60,513 bases of DNA from an uncultured Bacteroidota bacterium. GTDB lineage: Bacteria > Bacteroidota > Bacteroidia > Chitinophagales > Saprospiraceae. Under the pieces are notes generated by a model. That model ran no database searches and was not told the DNA's origin. It worked only from the letters and a program-made list of their open reading frames with translations. Shown here one piece after another: positions 1 through 9,013 of the stretch. The stretch spans positions 1 through 60,513 of the forward strand of contig CALMSX010000088.1 in NCBI GenBank assembly GCA_937872515.1, in the 5' to 3' direction. Each line of letters starts with the position of its first letter. Position 1 is the stretch's first letter. The position numbers and the translations under genes are program-made.

Positions 1-135
1 CGGATCAATTTCGAATTGAGAATTACGAATTACGGATCAATTTCGAATTGAGAATTACGGATCAATTTCGAATTGAGAATTACGGATCAATTTCGAATTG
101 AGAAAGACGAATTACGGATCAATTTCGAATGGTCA
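1..135. repeat. Tandem word array (CGGATCAATTTCGAATTGAG-type)
   Basis: A 25-base unit beginning CGGATCAATTTCGAATTGAG starts at 1, 33, 58 and 83, with a truncated fifth copy at 115. Seven-base inserts (CGAATTA) separate some copies. The words GAATT, TTCGAATT and TTACGGAT recur in the arrays near 15.2-15.5 kb and 16.2-16.4 kb. There are no unique spacers, so this is not a CRISPR. The array runs off the left edge of the window. Confidence 0.85.
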
Positions 136-270
136 GTGATTAATTACAAATTGAGAATTGAGGGAGAGAATTTGTCGGGGTTGGTAAAATAAGTTTATTA
201 GGGGTAGATTTTTGGGAGAGTTTGAGTACATTCACAGCTTATTGACGTTTTGTCTGAAATTCTTACTAGT

Positions 271-2532
271 ATGTTGGATCATTCCTATTTGAGGCATTTT
301 TGCCTTTTTGTACCAGGTTTAATAATTGTATTCCTGGCAACAGGGGGTAAGTTGGGGGCGCAAGATCTTTATGATGCCAATGTAATCCAGAAAATTGAAA
401 TTCATTTTAACCAAAGCAACTGGAATGCTTTGATGCAGGCTGAAAAGAATGGGGATGAAAATTATATCCTGGCAGCATGGTGTAAGGTCAATGGGGTACA
501 GTTTGACAGTGTGGGGGTGAAGTACAAGGGAAATAGCAGTTACAGGGCAACCAATAAAAAGAATCCGTTGCACATTGAGTTGGATTATGTGAAAGACCAG
601 ACCTACAATGGACAGGGGGATATCAAATTATCCAATGTGTACCAGGATCCTTCATTTGTGAGGGAAGCAGTGTCGTATTATATTTTGCAAAACTACATGG
701 ATTGCCCGAAGGCCAATTTTGCGAATGTGTATATCAACGACCAATTGTACGGTTTGTACACCAACGTGGAAAGTATCAATAAACGATTTCTTTCGAATGT
801 GTTTGACAGTAAGAACAATACGTTTGTAAAGTGTAATCCCAAACAAGTGCAGCAGTACCTACCCAATCTGGCTTATAAGGGTGTGGATACTACCCTGTAC
901 TACGGTCATTATGAAATGAAATCTGATGCGGGCTGGAAAGAATTGATGCATCTTTGTGACACCCTTGTGAACCATACCGAAGCCATTGAAGAAATCCTGG
1001 ATGTGGACAAGGCCCTCTGGATGCTGGCCTTTAACGTAGTGATGGTAAACCTGGATAGTTATTCGGGGAGTTTTGCCCAAAACTATTATTTGTACAGAGA
1101 CAACAATGATCGGTTTGCTTCATTGGTTTGGGACCTGAACATGAGTTTTGGAGGTTTTCCCAATATGGGAGGGGGTGGAGGCGCCACACTAGACATCTTG
1201 TACAATGCCAACAATTCAGCCAGGCCACTCATTCAAAAACTATTGAGCAATGCTACCTACAAAAGGAAGTATATGGCCCACATCAGGACCCTTTCCAAAG
1301 AGTTTTTTGAGAATGGACTTTACCTGGAGGAAGCTGGCCGATTGCGCACCCTGATTGATGCTGCTGTGCAAGCTGACCCTTACAAGTTTTATACCTATAC
1401 CCAGTTTCAAAATGCCATGACTACCGACATTAGTGCGGGCGGAGGGGGAGGTGGCCCATTGATGTCTACGCCTGGTGTGCAAAAGTTAATGACAGCCAGG
1501 ATGACTTATTTTGCTTCCAACGCAGATTATAAAAAAATTCCTCCTCAGGTCAATGAGATCAATAAAATCGATCAGGGTTTGCAGGGTGTGAGAATCGAAG
1601 CTTTGCTCAGTGGTCAGTCGGGTGTTTCTTTGGCATACCGTTATCAAAAACTCGAGCGATTTGTGCAAGTTGAAATGAAAGATGATGGCACCAATGGTGA
1701 TCAAAAAGCGGGTGATCTGATTTATACAGCTACCGTTCCTTATAAGGATGGTGGTGCCCAATATTATATTTATGCCGAAAACAATGATGCCGGTATTTTT
1801 TACCCCCAGAGGGCTGAGCATGAATTTTACACCCTTACATTTACCAATAACCAGCTTGCCATTCCTTCAGGCTCGGTGGTGATCAATGAGTTTTTAGCCT
1901 CCAATAAAACGGTCAACACCAATTCTGAGGGCAAATACGAAGACTGGATTGAGTTGTACAACACTACCGGAGCTGATATCAATTTGGGAGGCATCTACCT
2001 GACCGACAATCCTGACAGCCCTACCAAGTGGTCATTTCCGGCGGGAACCATCATCAGAGCAGGTGGGTATCTCACTGTATGGGCTGATGAAGACAGCAAA
2101 ATCGAGGAAGGCTTACACACCAATTTTAAGCTTTCAGCAGATGGGGAGGAAATCAGGTTGTTGAATATTGATGGTACTGTGGTGGATGAATACAGTTATG
2201 GCGTTCAAACGGCTGATGTGTCAATGGGTAGGTGCACCAATGGCAGTGGGACCTTTGTAATGATGGTGCCGAGCTTTGGAGCTTCCAATCAATGTGCCAC
2301 GGGTACAGAAGAAGAGGTAGCTGCATCTGTGTCCATGATTGTTCCCAATCCGGCATACCAGGGTTTTACCATCCAAAGTGCGGCTGAAGTTACATCCTTA
2401 AAAATTTACGATCTCAGCGGTAAGACCTTGTATGAAGGAACAGGACCTACCGTGACTGAAGTCTTTGCTCCAGGACTTTATGTAGTAGAAATCAATAGGG
2501 GTAGTCAGAGACTGAGGTTGGTGCAGCTGTAA
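271..2532 (+). CDS. Secreted CotH-kinase-like protein with lamin-tail domain and T9SS type A sorting domain
   Basis: 753 residues from the ATG at 271; an in-frame TTG at 250 is possible, but the signal peptide (about residues 1-31, ending GGKLGAQ) starts best at 271. Residues about 35-400 resemble the spore-coat CotH kinase-like fold, including LVWDLNMSFGGF, which fits the family's Asp-containing active-site strand. Two poly-glycine loops (near residues 300 and 395) interrupt this part. A lamin-tail domain follows at about 535-650 (VINEFLASN, EDWIELYN, GGIYLTDN). The last 75 residues are a type A T9SS sorting domain (IVPNPAYQGF, LKIYDLSGKTLYEG, APGLYVVEI). It is inferred to be exported by T9SS and attached to or released from the cell surface. 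Some CotH proteins phosphorylate secreted proteins; activity here is unproven. Confidence 0.85.
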   Translation: MLDHSYLRHFCLFVPGLIIVFLATGGKLGAQDLYDANVIQKIEIHFNQSNWNALMQAEKNGDENYILAAWCKVNGVQFDSVGVKYKGNSSYRATNKKNPLHIELDYVKDQTYNGQGDIKLSNVYQDPSFVREAVSYYILQNYMDCPKANFANVYINDQLYGLYTNVESINKRFLSNVFDSKNNTFVKCNPKQVQQYLPNLAYKGVDTTLYYGHYEMKSDAGWKELMHLCDTLVNHTEAIEEILDVDKALWMLAFNVVMVNLDSYSGSFAQNYYLYRDNNDRFASLVWDLNMSFGGFPNMGGGGGATLDILYNANNSARPLIQKLLSNATYKRKYMAHIRTLSKEFFENGLYLEEAGRLRTLIDAAVQADPYKFYTYTQFQNAMTTDISAGGGGGGPLMSTPGVQKLMTARMTYFASNADYKKIPPQVNEINKIDQGLQGVRIEALLSGQSGVSLAYRYQKLERFVQVEMKDDGTNGDQKAGDLIYTATVPYKDGGAQYYIYAENNDAGIFYPQRAEHEFYTLTFTNNQLAIPSGSVVINEFLASNKTVNTNSEGKYEDWIELYNTTGADINLGGIYLTDNPDSPTKWSFPAGTIIRAGGYLTVWADEDSKIEEGLHTNFKLSADGEEIRLLNIDGTVVDEYSYGVQTADVSMGRCTNGSGTFVMMVPSFGASNQCATGTEEEVAASVSMIVPNPAYQGFTIQSAAEVTSLKIYDLSGKTLYEGTGPTVTEVFAPGLYVVEINRGSQRLRLVQL

Positions 2533-2713
2533 AAAAGCAGTTTGACGTCACCCTAAGATGAAAGATATTCGAAGTAAGGCGATTGTAAAATATGCGAAAA
2601 GATGTGAGGGGCTGGCAAAAACCAAAAGTTGGGGAACTTTTTTGGAAAATATAGGTAACTTATTGATAATGAATGCCATCAATATATGGATATTTTTATT
2701 TATAAAAAATAGT

Positions 2714-2721
2714 TATCTTTG
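2714..2721 (+). promoter_or_regulatory. Candidate -7 element (TATCTTTG) for the two-component operon
   Basis: TATCTTTG matches the Bacteroidota -7 consensus TAnnTTTG. It lies about 90 bases before the TTG start of the response regulator, in a locally very AT-rich stretch. The -33 element is poor (T-rich, no clean TTTG). Its position inside a 74-codon open frame (2558-2782) argues against that frame being a gene. Confidence 0.45.
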
Positions 2722-2810
2722 TTTAGCTGATAATACCAACAAAAATATTTATTGGATGTCGCGCAATAACAACCATTTATAATAAGTTCATTTCTCACAT
2801 ACCCAAAATA

Positions 2811-3506
2811 TTGAAAAACATCCTTATTGTAGAAGATGAAATAAGACTGGCCAATTTACTGGTAGCAGGCTTGACTGAAAATGGGTACAGTGCTGAGTCC
2901 GTGCAGGATGGCTACATCGGTAAAGAAATGGCATTAAAAAACAAGTACGATTTATTGATCATCGACATCAATCTGCCATTGATCAATGGTTATGATTTGT
3001 GCAAAGAAGTGAGAAAGCATGACAATGATTTGCCGGTAATCATGCTCACCGCCATGGCATCACCCCATAACAAGATAGCGGGTTTTGATGCAGGTGCAGA
3101 TGATTACATTACCAAGCCATTTGATTTTAATGAACTATTGGCGAGGATTAAGGTAATTCTCAAACGCACTTCATTAGCAGAAAGAAAGGATCAAAGCATC
3201 ATAAAAATTGCTGACCTGATCATAAATAAAACCAATAAAACGGTGTCGAGGCAGGGGGTAATGATTGAACTTACTGCCAAAGAATATACCTTATTGGAAT
3301 TACTAGCCAGTAATCCGGGAGAGGTATTTTCCAGGGCCGATATTTCTGACAAGATTTGGAACCTCAATTTTGATACGGGAACCAACTATGTTGATGTGTA
3401 TATCAACTATCTCAGGAAAAAAATAGACAGGGATTTTGACAACAAACTCATTCATACCCGGGTGGGCATGGGTTATTATCTTAAACCGCAAAATGAAGAC
3501 AATTGA
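2811..3506 (+). CDS. OmpR/PhoB-family response regulator
   Basis: 231 residues. The receiver domain covers residues 1-118, with the acidic pocket at VEDE (8-10), phospho-acceptor D52 in IIDINLPLINGYD, T80 in MLTA, and K102 in DYITKPFD. A winged-helix DNA-binding domain covers about 128-228 (LTAKEYTLLELLASNPGEVF, VDVYINYLRKKID, TRVGMGYYL). No ATG precedes the conserved N-terminus, so the TTG at 2811 is taken as the start. The stop overlaps the TTG of the downstream kinase (TTGA, four bases), which suggests translational coupling. It is most like the CusR/QseB-type regulators paired with HAMP-containing kinases; the signal sensed is unknown. Confidence 0.93.
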   Translation: MKNILIVEDEIRLANLLVAGLTENGYSAESVQDGYIGKEMALKNKYDLLIIDINLPLINGYDLCKEVRKHDNDLPVIMLTAMASPHNKIAGFDAGADDYITKPFDFNELLARIKVILKRTSLAERKDQSIIKIADLIINKTNKTVSRQGVMIELTAKEYTLLELLASNPGEVFSRADISDKIWNLNFDTGTNYVDVYINYLRKKIDRDFDNKLIHTRVGMGYYLKPQNEDN

Positions 3507-4870
3507 ACATACGTACCCGTTTATTGCTCCAGTTTTCACTTTTTGTTTTCATTATCATTTCTATTTTTTCGTCTGCCATCTTGTACTTTTCCTCAACTTA
3601 CAGGTCAAGTGATTATTATTCAAGGCTAGAAAACAGGGCACTTTCTACGGCCCAGCTGTTGTTAAATGTAGACGAGGTATCTGCCGACCTGCTAAGGATC
3701 ATTGACAAAAACACCTTGTCGCTCTACAATGAAAATTTGAGAATTTATACAGAAGACAGCACAGAAGTTTATGCCAACCTATCTGATTCAACGGTTTCTT
3801 CCAAACTATACCTGTTACCCCGGATTGTTAAAAATCAGCGCGTAGAATACAGGGATGGTGAAAGAGAGGGGCTCGGATTATTGGTTGTCAACAAAGGTAA
3901 AAATTATATAATCCTGGTGTCGGCCTGGGATAAATATGGATTGTCTAAAATCAGCAATCTCAAGATTATTTTATTGGCAGGATTTTTATTTAGCATCTTC
4001 ACTACCATCATTTTTGGCTATGTCTTTGCAGGGAGGGCTTTGAAGCCGATTTCAAATGTCATCAATCAGGTTAAAACCATTTCAGTGAATAACCTCAATC
4101 AGCGTGTTAATGAGGGTAATAAAAAGGATGAAATAGCCCAAATGGCAATTACCTTCAACCAAATGCTGCAGCGACTGGAAGATGCTTTTATTCTTCAAAG
4201 AGAATTTGTGGCCAACGCAGCCCACGAGTTGCGCACCCCATTTACAGTAATGGTTACAGAGCTGGATTATACCCTTATGCAGGAGCGCGATAAAGAAAAA
4301 TACAAGGCTGTCATCAAATCATTGTCAGAAGAACTTAAAAAACTCAGCAAACTTTCCAATGGTTTGTTGGATCTTGCGCGTATTAGTTTTGAAAAATCTC
4401 CGGCAGATTTTAAGTTGATAAGAATGGATGAATTGCTAATTGAAACCTATCATTCAGCCCTTCAGCTTAGACCCCATAGCCAAATAGAACTTAATCTGGA
4501 CCAAATGCCTGAAAATGAACAGCAGTTGTTGATCTATGGCAACGAGCAATTGTTATCTATTTCCATTAACAACCTGATTGACAATGCCTGTAAGTTTTCA
4601 GAAAACAATGGGGTGAAGATTGGCTTACACATTGAAGATACAAGGCTTCACATTGATTTTAAAGACCAGGGAACCGGCATACATACAAAAGACCTGGATA
4701 AAATTTTTCAACCTTTCTATCGCGGTCAAAACTCACAGTACATTGCAGGATATGGTATTGGTCTGGCACTTACTAAAAAAATTGTGGAACTCCATGATGG
4801 AACAGTGAATGTTGTATCTGTCTTGGGTAAGGGAAGCACTTTCCGAATATCCCTGCCGGTGTCAATTTAA
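3503..4870 (+). CDS. HAMP-containing sensor histidine kinase
   Basis: 455 residues from a TTG that overlaps the regulator stop. Membrane segments lie at about 8-30 and 154-176, enclosing a roughly 125-residue periplasmic sensor region. A HAMP linker follows (about 177-230). The HisKA motif ANAAHELRTPF puts the phospho-accepting histidine at H241. The ATPase domain has the N box (NLIDNACKFS, N361), DQGTGI (388-393) and GYGIGLALTKK (416 onward). The architecture matches the kinases usually coupled to OmpR-type regulators. The regulated genes are unknown; the sugar operon begins 118 bases downstream but has its own candidate promoter. Confidence 0.93.
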   Translation: MNIRTRLLLQFSLFVFIIISIFSSAILYFSSTYRSSDYYSRLENRALSTAQLLLNVDEVSADLLRIIDKNTLSLYNENLRIYTEDSTEVYANLSDSTVSSKLYLLPRIVKNQRVEYRDGEREGLGLLVVNKGKNYIILVSAWDKYGLSKISNLKIILLAGFLFSIFTTIIFGYVFAGRALKPISNVINQVKTISVNNLNQRVNEGNKKDEIAQMAITFNQMLQRLEDAFILQREFVANAAHELRTPFTVMVTELDYTLMQERDKEKYKAVIKSLSEELKKLSKLSNGLLDLARISFEKSPADFKLIRMDELLIETYHSALQLRPHSQIELNLDQMPENEQQLLIYGNEQLLSISINNLIDNACKFSENNGVKIGLHIEDTRLHIDFKDQGTGIHTKDLDKIFQPFYRGQNSQYIAGYGIGLALTKKIVELHDGTVNVVSVLGKGSTFRISLPVSI

Positions 4871-4947
4871 TCTTATTTTAATCTCAGTTTAATACACATC
4901 TAATTTTCTTCTAACCTATATCTAATAGGGTTTCGTGCAAGCAAGGT

Positions 4948-4955
4948 TACCTTTG
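4948..4955 (+). promoter_or_regulatory. Candidate -7 element (TACCTTTG) for the surface-sugar operon
   Basis: TACCTTTG fits TAnnTTTG and sits 33 bases before the ATG at 4989, giving an expected leader of about 25-30 bases. No convincing -33 TTTG is seen at the usual distance. It is the only such element in the 118-base gap before a run of eight close or overlapping genes. Confidence 0.45.
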
Positions 4956-4988
4956 TAGGGTAATTATAAGACCTTCTATACTATACAT

Positions 4989-5948
4989 ATGATAAAAGAT
5001 AAGCATATATTTATCACCGGGGGCGCCGGTTTTATCGCCAATCGTTTGATCAGGCAACTGGTGAATGACAATTTTATCACCGTGTTTGACAACTTTTACC
5101 GCGACACCCTTTCTTCAACCGATTTGAATCAACATCCCAATGTAAATGTTATTCGCGGTTCCGTTTTGGAATATGAACATCTGGAAGCTTCTATGGAAGG
5201 AGCAGACATCGTAGTACATGCGGCGGCCATTGCCGGAATTGATACGGTGATTAAGAGTCCGACCAATACCATGAAAATCAATATTATTGGCACTACCAAT
5301 GCCCTGGAAGCAGCTGTAAAACACAAGATCAAAGACAGGTTCGTCAACTTCTCCACCTCAGAAGTTTTTGGCAGGATGTCTTTTAAGTCGACCGAAGACA
5401 GCACTACCCACGTTGGAAGTGCGGGAGAAGCACGGTGGACCTATGCCGTGAGTAAGTTGGCAGCGGAGCATTTGGCCCATGCCTATCACAAAGAAATGGG
5501 ATTGCCCATTGTTACCGTGAGACCGTTTAACGTGTATGGTGAAGGCCAAACCGGAGAGGGGGCAATGCAAATATTTATAAAAAAGGCCATCAACGATGAA
5601 GACATTTATATATACGGAGATGGAAGTCAGATCCGTTCATGGTGTTATGTCAACGATTTTATAGATGGACTCATCCATTGCATCCACAATCCCAATGCGA
5701 TTGGAGAATCTTTCAACATTGGCAATGCCAAATCTGTAATTACAACATTCGGACTGGCCCAAACCGTGTGCAGGGTTTTGAATTCTTCATCAAAGATATT
5801 GTTTAAACCACCTCTTTCTGCCGATATTGAATTGAGGATACCATCTGTAGAAAAAGCAGACAAGCTGCTTGGATTCAGGGCTGAAACAATGCTGGATGAG
5901 GGTATATTAAGAACGGCAGAGTGGATGAAAAAACCAATTGCTGTTTGA
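4989..5948 (+). CDS. Extended SDR nucleotide-sugar dehydratase/epimerase
   Basis: 319 residues. The NAD-binding loop is [10 protein letters not shown] (residues 8-17). The active site is STSEVFG (122-128) with Y152xxxK156 in [21 protein letters not shown] and the RSWCYVNDF stretch resemble sugar-nucleotide 4,6-dehydratases, 4-epimerases and UDP-glucuronate decarboxylases. Substrate cannot be fixed from sequence. As first gene of the operon, followed by a DegT aminotransferase and an acyltransferase, it most plausibly makes a keto-sugar nucleotide that is then aminated and N-acetylated. Cytoplasmic. The next gene begins two bases after its stop. Confidence 0.85.
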   Translation: MIKDKHIFITGGAGFIANRLIRQLVNDNFITVFDNFYRDTLSSTDLNQHPNVNVIRGSVLEYEHLEASMEGADIVVHAAAIAGIDTVIKSPTNTMKINIIGTTNALEAAVKHKIKDRFVNFSTSEVFGRMSFKSTEDSTTHVGSAGEARWTYAVSKLAAEHLAHAYHKEMGLPIVTVRPFNVYGEGQTGEGAMQIFIKKAINDEDIYIYGDGSQIRSWCYVNDFIDGLIHCIHNPNAIGESFNIGNAKSVITTFGLAQTVCRVLNSSSKILFKPPLSADIELRIPSVEKADKLLGFRAETMLDEGILRTAEWMKKPIAV

Positions 5949-5950
5949 CG

Positions 5951-7075
5951 ATGCAAAAAGAAATGATCAGATTGTCCCGCCCTCAAATTCCTGAGATTGC
6001 ACTTCAACAAGTATTGGATGTGCTGGATTCAGGCATGCTGGTGCAGGGGAAATGGGTCAGGCGATTTGAGGAGCAACTTGAGGCATATCTTGGGATAGAG
6101 CATTGTATCCTGGTAAGCAATGGTACTGCGGCACTACATCTTAGCTTGCTAGCAGCCGGTATTGGTAGTGGCGACGAAGTAATTGTGCCTGCCTATACAT
6201 TTACAGCAGTGGCCAACGCTGTAGAACTCACCGGTGCGAGACCGGTTTTTGTGGATATCCAGCTGTCAGACTGTTGTATTGACATCTCATGTCTGTCGGC
6301 TTTGATCACGCCCGCTACCAAGGCCATTATTGCGGTGCATGAGTTTGGTTTGATGGCTGATTTGGATACAGTAATGGAGCTGGCCCGTCGAAATAATTTG
6401 TTGGTCATTGAAGATGCTGCATGTGCACTGGGGGCTACTTTGCATAACAGGAAGGCAGGTACCTTTGCGTTTGCAGGGTGTTTTAGTTTTCATCCCAGAA
6501 AAATATTGACTACGGGAGAAGGAGGGGCCATAGTGACAAAAGATGCTCAGTTGGCAAACCATCTCCGAAACCTGCGCAACCATGGAATAGAAAACAAACA
6601 AGGAAAGATTGATTTTGTATGCGCCGGCTACAATTACCGAATGACAGAATTTCAAGCGGCACTTGGGCCTAGTCAGTTAGATACATTGGACGAAACCATT
6701 ATTGAACACAGAAGGCAGGCGGGTATTTATAAGCGTTTGCTCTCAGGCATTCCTGACTTAAACTTGCCTCAGCCCCTCAAAGACAGTGAAGCTACTTATC
6801 AAACTTTTCATCTTCTCTTTGATTTGGCATCAAAAAGGGATAGGGTAAAATCAGCATTATTGGCTGAAGAAATAGAGAGCAATATTGGGGCTTACGCGAT
6901 TCCCCATCTCAGCTACTATAAAGAAAAATATGCAAGCGATGACAAAGCTTATCCTGCAGCGCAGGCAGCTTTTCAACGCGGGCTAGCCATACCCTTGGGA
7001 GTTCATTTACAAGAGGAAGACCTGAGTCACATTGCGAGCGTCATTCAAAAGGCCATGACTGATGAACCTTCATAA
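5951..7075 (+). CDS. DegT/DnrJ/EryC1/StrS-family PLP-dependent sugar aminotransferase
   Basis: 374 residues from the ATG at 5951. An upstream in-frame ATG at 5921 would overlap the preceding gene, and its extra residues look unconserved. PLP is expected on K184 in FSFHPRKILTTGEGG; the cofactor-ring aspartate is D155 in IEDAACALG. N-terminal SNGTAALHLSLLAAGIGSGD and the EVIVPAYTFTA strand are typical. The family transfers an amino group from glutamate to C3 or C4 of a keto-sugar nucleotide, as in the WbpE, PseC and PglE steps. It lies between a dehydratase/epimerase and an acyltransferase, which supports an amino-sugar route. It overlaps the next gene by 14 bases. Confidence 0.9.
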   Translation: MQKEMIRLSRPQIPEIALQQVLDVLDSGMLVQGKWVRRFEEQLEAYLGIEHCILVSNGTAALHLSLLAAGIGSGDEVIVPAYTFTAVANAVELTGARPVFVDIQLSDCCIDISCLSALITPATKAIIAVHEFGLMADLDTVMELARRNNLLVIEDAACALGATLHNRKAGTFAFAGCFSFHPRKILTTGEGGAIVTKDAQLANHLRNLRNHGIENKQGKIDFVCAGYNYRMTEFQAALGPSQLDTLDETIIEHRRQAGIYKRLLSGIPDLNLPQPLKDSEATYQTFHLLFDLASKRDRVKSALLAEEIESNIGAYAIPHLSYYKEKYASDDKAYPAAQAAFQRGLAIPLGVHLQEEDLSHIASVIQKAMTDEPS

Positions 7076-7595
7076 TATCAAAGAACCCGGGTCACATGGA
7101 AGTGGACAATTTGTAGCAGGTGATTTCAAATCCCTTGGTAAAAATGTGATATTTGAGGCGGGTGTTTTGGTTTTTCATGCAGAAAATATAATAATAGCGG
7201 ATAGTGTTTACATCGGCCACCAGACCATTTTAAAAGGATATTATAAAGGATCGATGGAAATAGGTGAGGGCAGCTGGATTGGACAACAATGTTTTTTTCA
7301 TTCCGCGGGTAATATAACCATTGGCAGAGCCGTGGGTATTGGTCCGGGTGTTAAAATTATTACCTCATCGCATCAAGATTCTCAGGTTGACTTACCCATT
7401 TTACACCATCCTATTGAATGTAAGGCAGTGCATATAGGGGATGGTGCTGATATAGGGGTTGGAGCTATCCTATTGCCTGGCACTACAATAGGTAGAGGAG
7501 CTGTTGTTGGAGCAGGGGCAGTAGTGACAGGGGATGTTCCTGATTTTGCAGTGGTAGCCGGCGTTCCTGCACGGATTTTAAGATACAGAAAATAA
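7062..7595 (+). CDS. Left-handed beta-helix (hexapeptide) sugar O/N-acyltransferase
   Basis: 177 residues with many imperfect hexapeptide repeats across residues about 25-170 (VLVFHA, IIIADSVYIG, IEIGEGSWIG-like steps, IGRAVGIGPGV, IGDGADIGVGAILLPGTTIG, GAVVGAGAVVTGDVPDF). The terminal AVVAGVPARIL is the usual end of the WbbJ/PglD/WbpD-type fold. SSHQDS holds a likely catalytic histidine. By position after the aminotransferase it probably N-acetylates the new amino group using acetyl-CoA; O-acetylation of a glycan is the alternative. Overlaps the aminotransferase by 14 bases and sits one base before hisH. Confidence 0.85.
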   Translation: MNLHNIKEPGSHGSGQFVAGDFKSLGKNVIFEAGVLVFHAENIIIADSVYIGHQTILKGYYKGSMEIGEGSWIGQQCFFHSAGNITIGRAVGIGPGVKIITSSHQDSQVDLPILHHPIECKAVHIGDGADIGVGAILLPGTTIGRGAVVGAGAVVTGDVPDFAVVAGVPARILRYRK

Positions 7596-7596
7596 T

Positions 7597-8211
7597 ATGG
7601 CAATAGTAATTTTGGATTATGGCATGGGAAATCTGGGATCAATCCAGAATATGCTTCAGTATCTGGGAGAAGATGCCGTAATTACATCCGAATTATCGGT
7701 CATTGAAAAAGCAGATAAGTTGATCTTACCCGGGGTGGGTTCCTTTGATGCCGGCATGGCTCAATTGGAATCAGCAGGTATGATGGGGCTACTGAAAGAT
7801 ATGGTAGATAACCGAAAGAAGCCCATCCTGGGCATATGCCTTGGAATGCAATTAATGACAAAAGGCAGTGAAGAGGGCAAGTCAGAGGGCTTAGGCTGGT
7901 TGGATGCAAGTACCCATAAATTCGACTTTTCGCAAGTGTCTGGGTTGAGGGTGCCACACATGGGTTGGAATCATATAAGTGTAACCCGGGCCCATGAGTT
8001 GGTAGCAGATCTGGATGAAGAACCAAGATATTATTTTGTTCATTCCTATTACATAAGCGCCAATAATCCAGCAGATGTAATTGCCACAGCCAGCCATGGC
8101 CATACCTTTGTTGCCATAATGTCCAAAGACAATATCATGGGATGTCAGTTTCACCCGGAAAAGAGCCATCGGTACGGCATGATGTTATTAAAAAACTTTG
8201 CTAAAATATAA
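7597..8211 (+). CDS. hisH: HisH-type glutamine amidotransferase (surface-sugar paralogue)
   Basis: 204 residues, a class I glutaminase. The catalytic triad is C81 in GICLGMQLM, with H186 and E188 in CQFHPEKS. N-terminal VILDYGMGNLGSIQNML and LPGVGSFDAGM are HisH signatures. It releases ammonia from glutamine for its HisF partner. No other histidine-biosynthesis gene is nearby; instead an N-acetyl sugar amidotransferase follows, so this is probably the HisH2/WbuY paralogue that serves glycan amidination, as known for the Pseudomonas WbpG-HisH2-HisF2 set. Operon member. Confidence 0.9.
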   Translation: MAIVILDYGMGNLGSIQNMLQYLGEDAVITSELSVIEKADKLILPGVGSFDAGMAQLESAGMMGLLKDMVDNRKKPILGICLGMQLMTKGSEEGKSEGLGWLDASTHKFDFSQVSGLRVPHMGWNHISVTRAHELVADLDEEPRYYFVHSYYISANNPADVIATASHGHTFVAIMSKDNIMGCQFHPEKSHRYGMMLLKNFAKI

Positions 8212-8215
8212 ACGG

Positions 8216-9001
8216 ATGGTACAAAACAGAGTTCTTCCCTGTCTCCTGGTACAATCCGGTAAATTGGTTAAAACCATCCGATTTAAAAATCCGCAGTATG
8301 TGGGAGATCCGGTCAACGCCGTCAAAATATTCAATGAAAAAGAAGTTGATGAATTAGTGCTATGTGATATATCACCAGATCGACATGTCAAAGGACCTGA
8401 TATGGCGTTGATCAGAAAAGTAGCCGATGAGTGTTTTATGCCCCTGACCTATGGGGGTGGCATTAGCGATCTCGACCAGATCAGAGAAATTTTGAAGTCT
8501 GGTGTAGAAAAGGTAGTTATCAATTCAGCCCTGGCCAATGGCAGCCAATTAGTGTCAGATGGTGCGGCTTTTTTTGGTAATCAGTGTATCGTGGTGAGTA
8601 TGGATGTTAAAAAAAACTGGCTGGGGAGGTACAAGGTGTATTTTCAATCCGGTAACAAAGAATCCAGCTATACCCCCCAGGAATTTCTGTTGGAAATGAT
8701 AGAGGCGGGTGCAGGAGAAATCATTATCAACAACATAGACTTGGAAGGAAGTTGGAAGGGATTAGACCTGGAAATGCTTAAAAAAATGAATGCTATTTCT
8801 TCTGTTCCCTTGATTGCATCAGGAGGCGCGGGCAGTCTGGTGCATATAAAAGAAGTATTTGAGGAGACAGGTGTTTCTGCCGTAGCCCTCGGTAGTATGG
8901 CAGTTTATCAGCAGCAGGGTTTGGGTGTTTTGATCAATTTCCCCAAATCACAATATCTGAAGGAAATAAGACAAGGCGTAGGAAAAAAATTAGTGTATTA
9001 A
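8216..9001 (+). CDS. hisF: HisF-type cyclase-subunit paralogue for sugar amidination, lacking D11
   Basis: 261 residues from the ATG at 8216. A TTG at 8198 would overlap hisH; the 8216 start also puts the sequence in register with Thermotoga HisF numbering. K19 and D130 are present, as are the ammonia-gate residues R5, E46, K99 and a Glu near 167 (E168 in AGAGEIIINN). The essential cyclase aspartate D11 is leucine (VLPCLLVQSG). GGISDLDQI and ASGGAGSLVHIKEV are the phosphate-binding turns of the barrel. So it looks able to pair with HisH and channel ammonia, but not to make imidazole glycerol phosphate. Its likely job is passing ammonia to the next gene product. Homologues are called HisF2 or WbuZ. 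Confidence 0.88.
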   Translation: MVQNRVLPCLLVQSGKLVKTIRFKNPQYVGDPVNAVKIFNEKEVDELVLCDISPDRHVKGPDMALIRKVADECFMPLTYGGGISDLDQIREILKSGVEKVVINSALANGSQLVSDGAAFFGNQCIVVSMDVKKNWLGRYKVYFQSGNKESSYTPQEFLLEMIEAGAGEIIINNIDLEGSWKGLDLEMLKKMNAISSVPLIASGGAGSLVHIKEVFEETGVSAVALGSMAVYQQQGLGVLINFPKSQYLKEIRQGVGKKLVY

Positions 9002-9013
9002 ACAAAAGACCCA

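Noticed and set aside
1..135. CRISPR array
   Set aside because: Copies are contiguous or separated by the same short insert; no unique spacers of regular length, and no cas gene nearby.
2558..2782. 74-codon open frame before the response regulator
   Set aside because: AT-rich, no recognisable family, and it contains the candidate promoter for the two-component operon.
8198..8215. TTG start for HisF paralogue
   Set aside because: Overlaps hisH; the ATG at 8216 puts catalytic and gate residues in register with known HisF numbering.
7597..9001. Histidine-biosynthesis hisH-hisF pair
   Set aside because: No other his genes, HisF lacks D11, and an N-acetyl sugar amidotransferase follows; the glycan role fits better.
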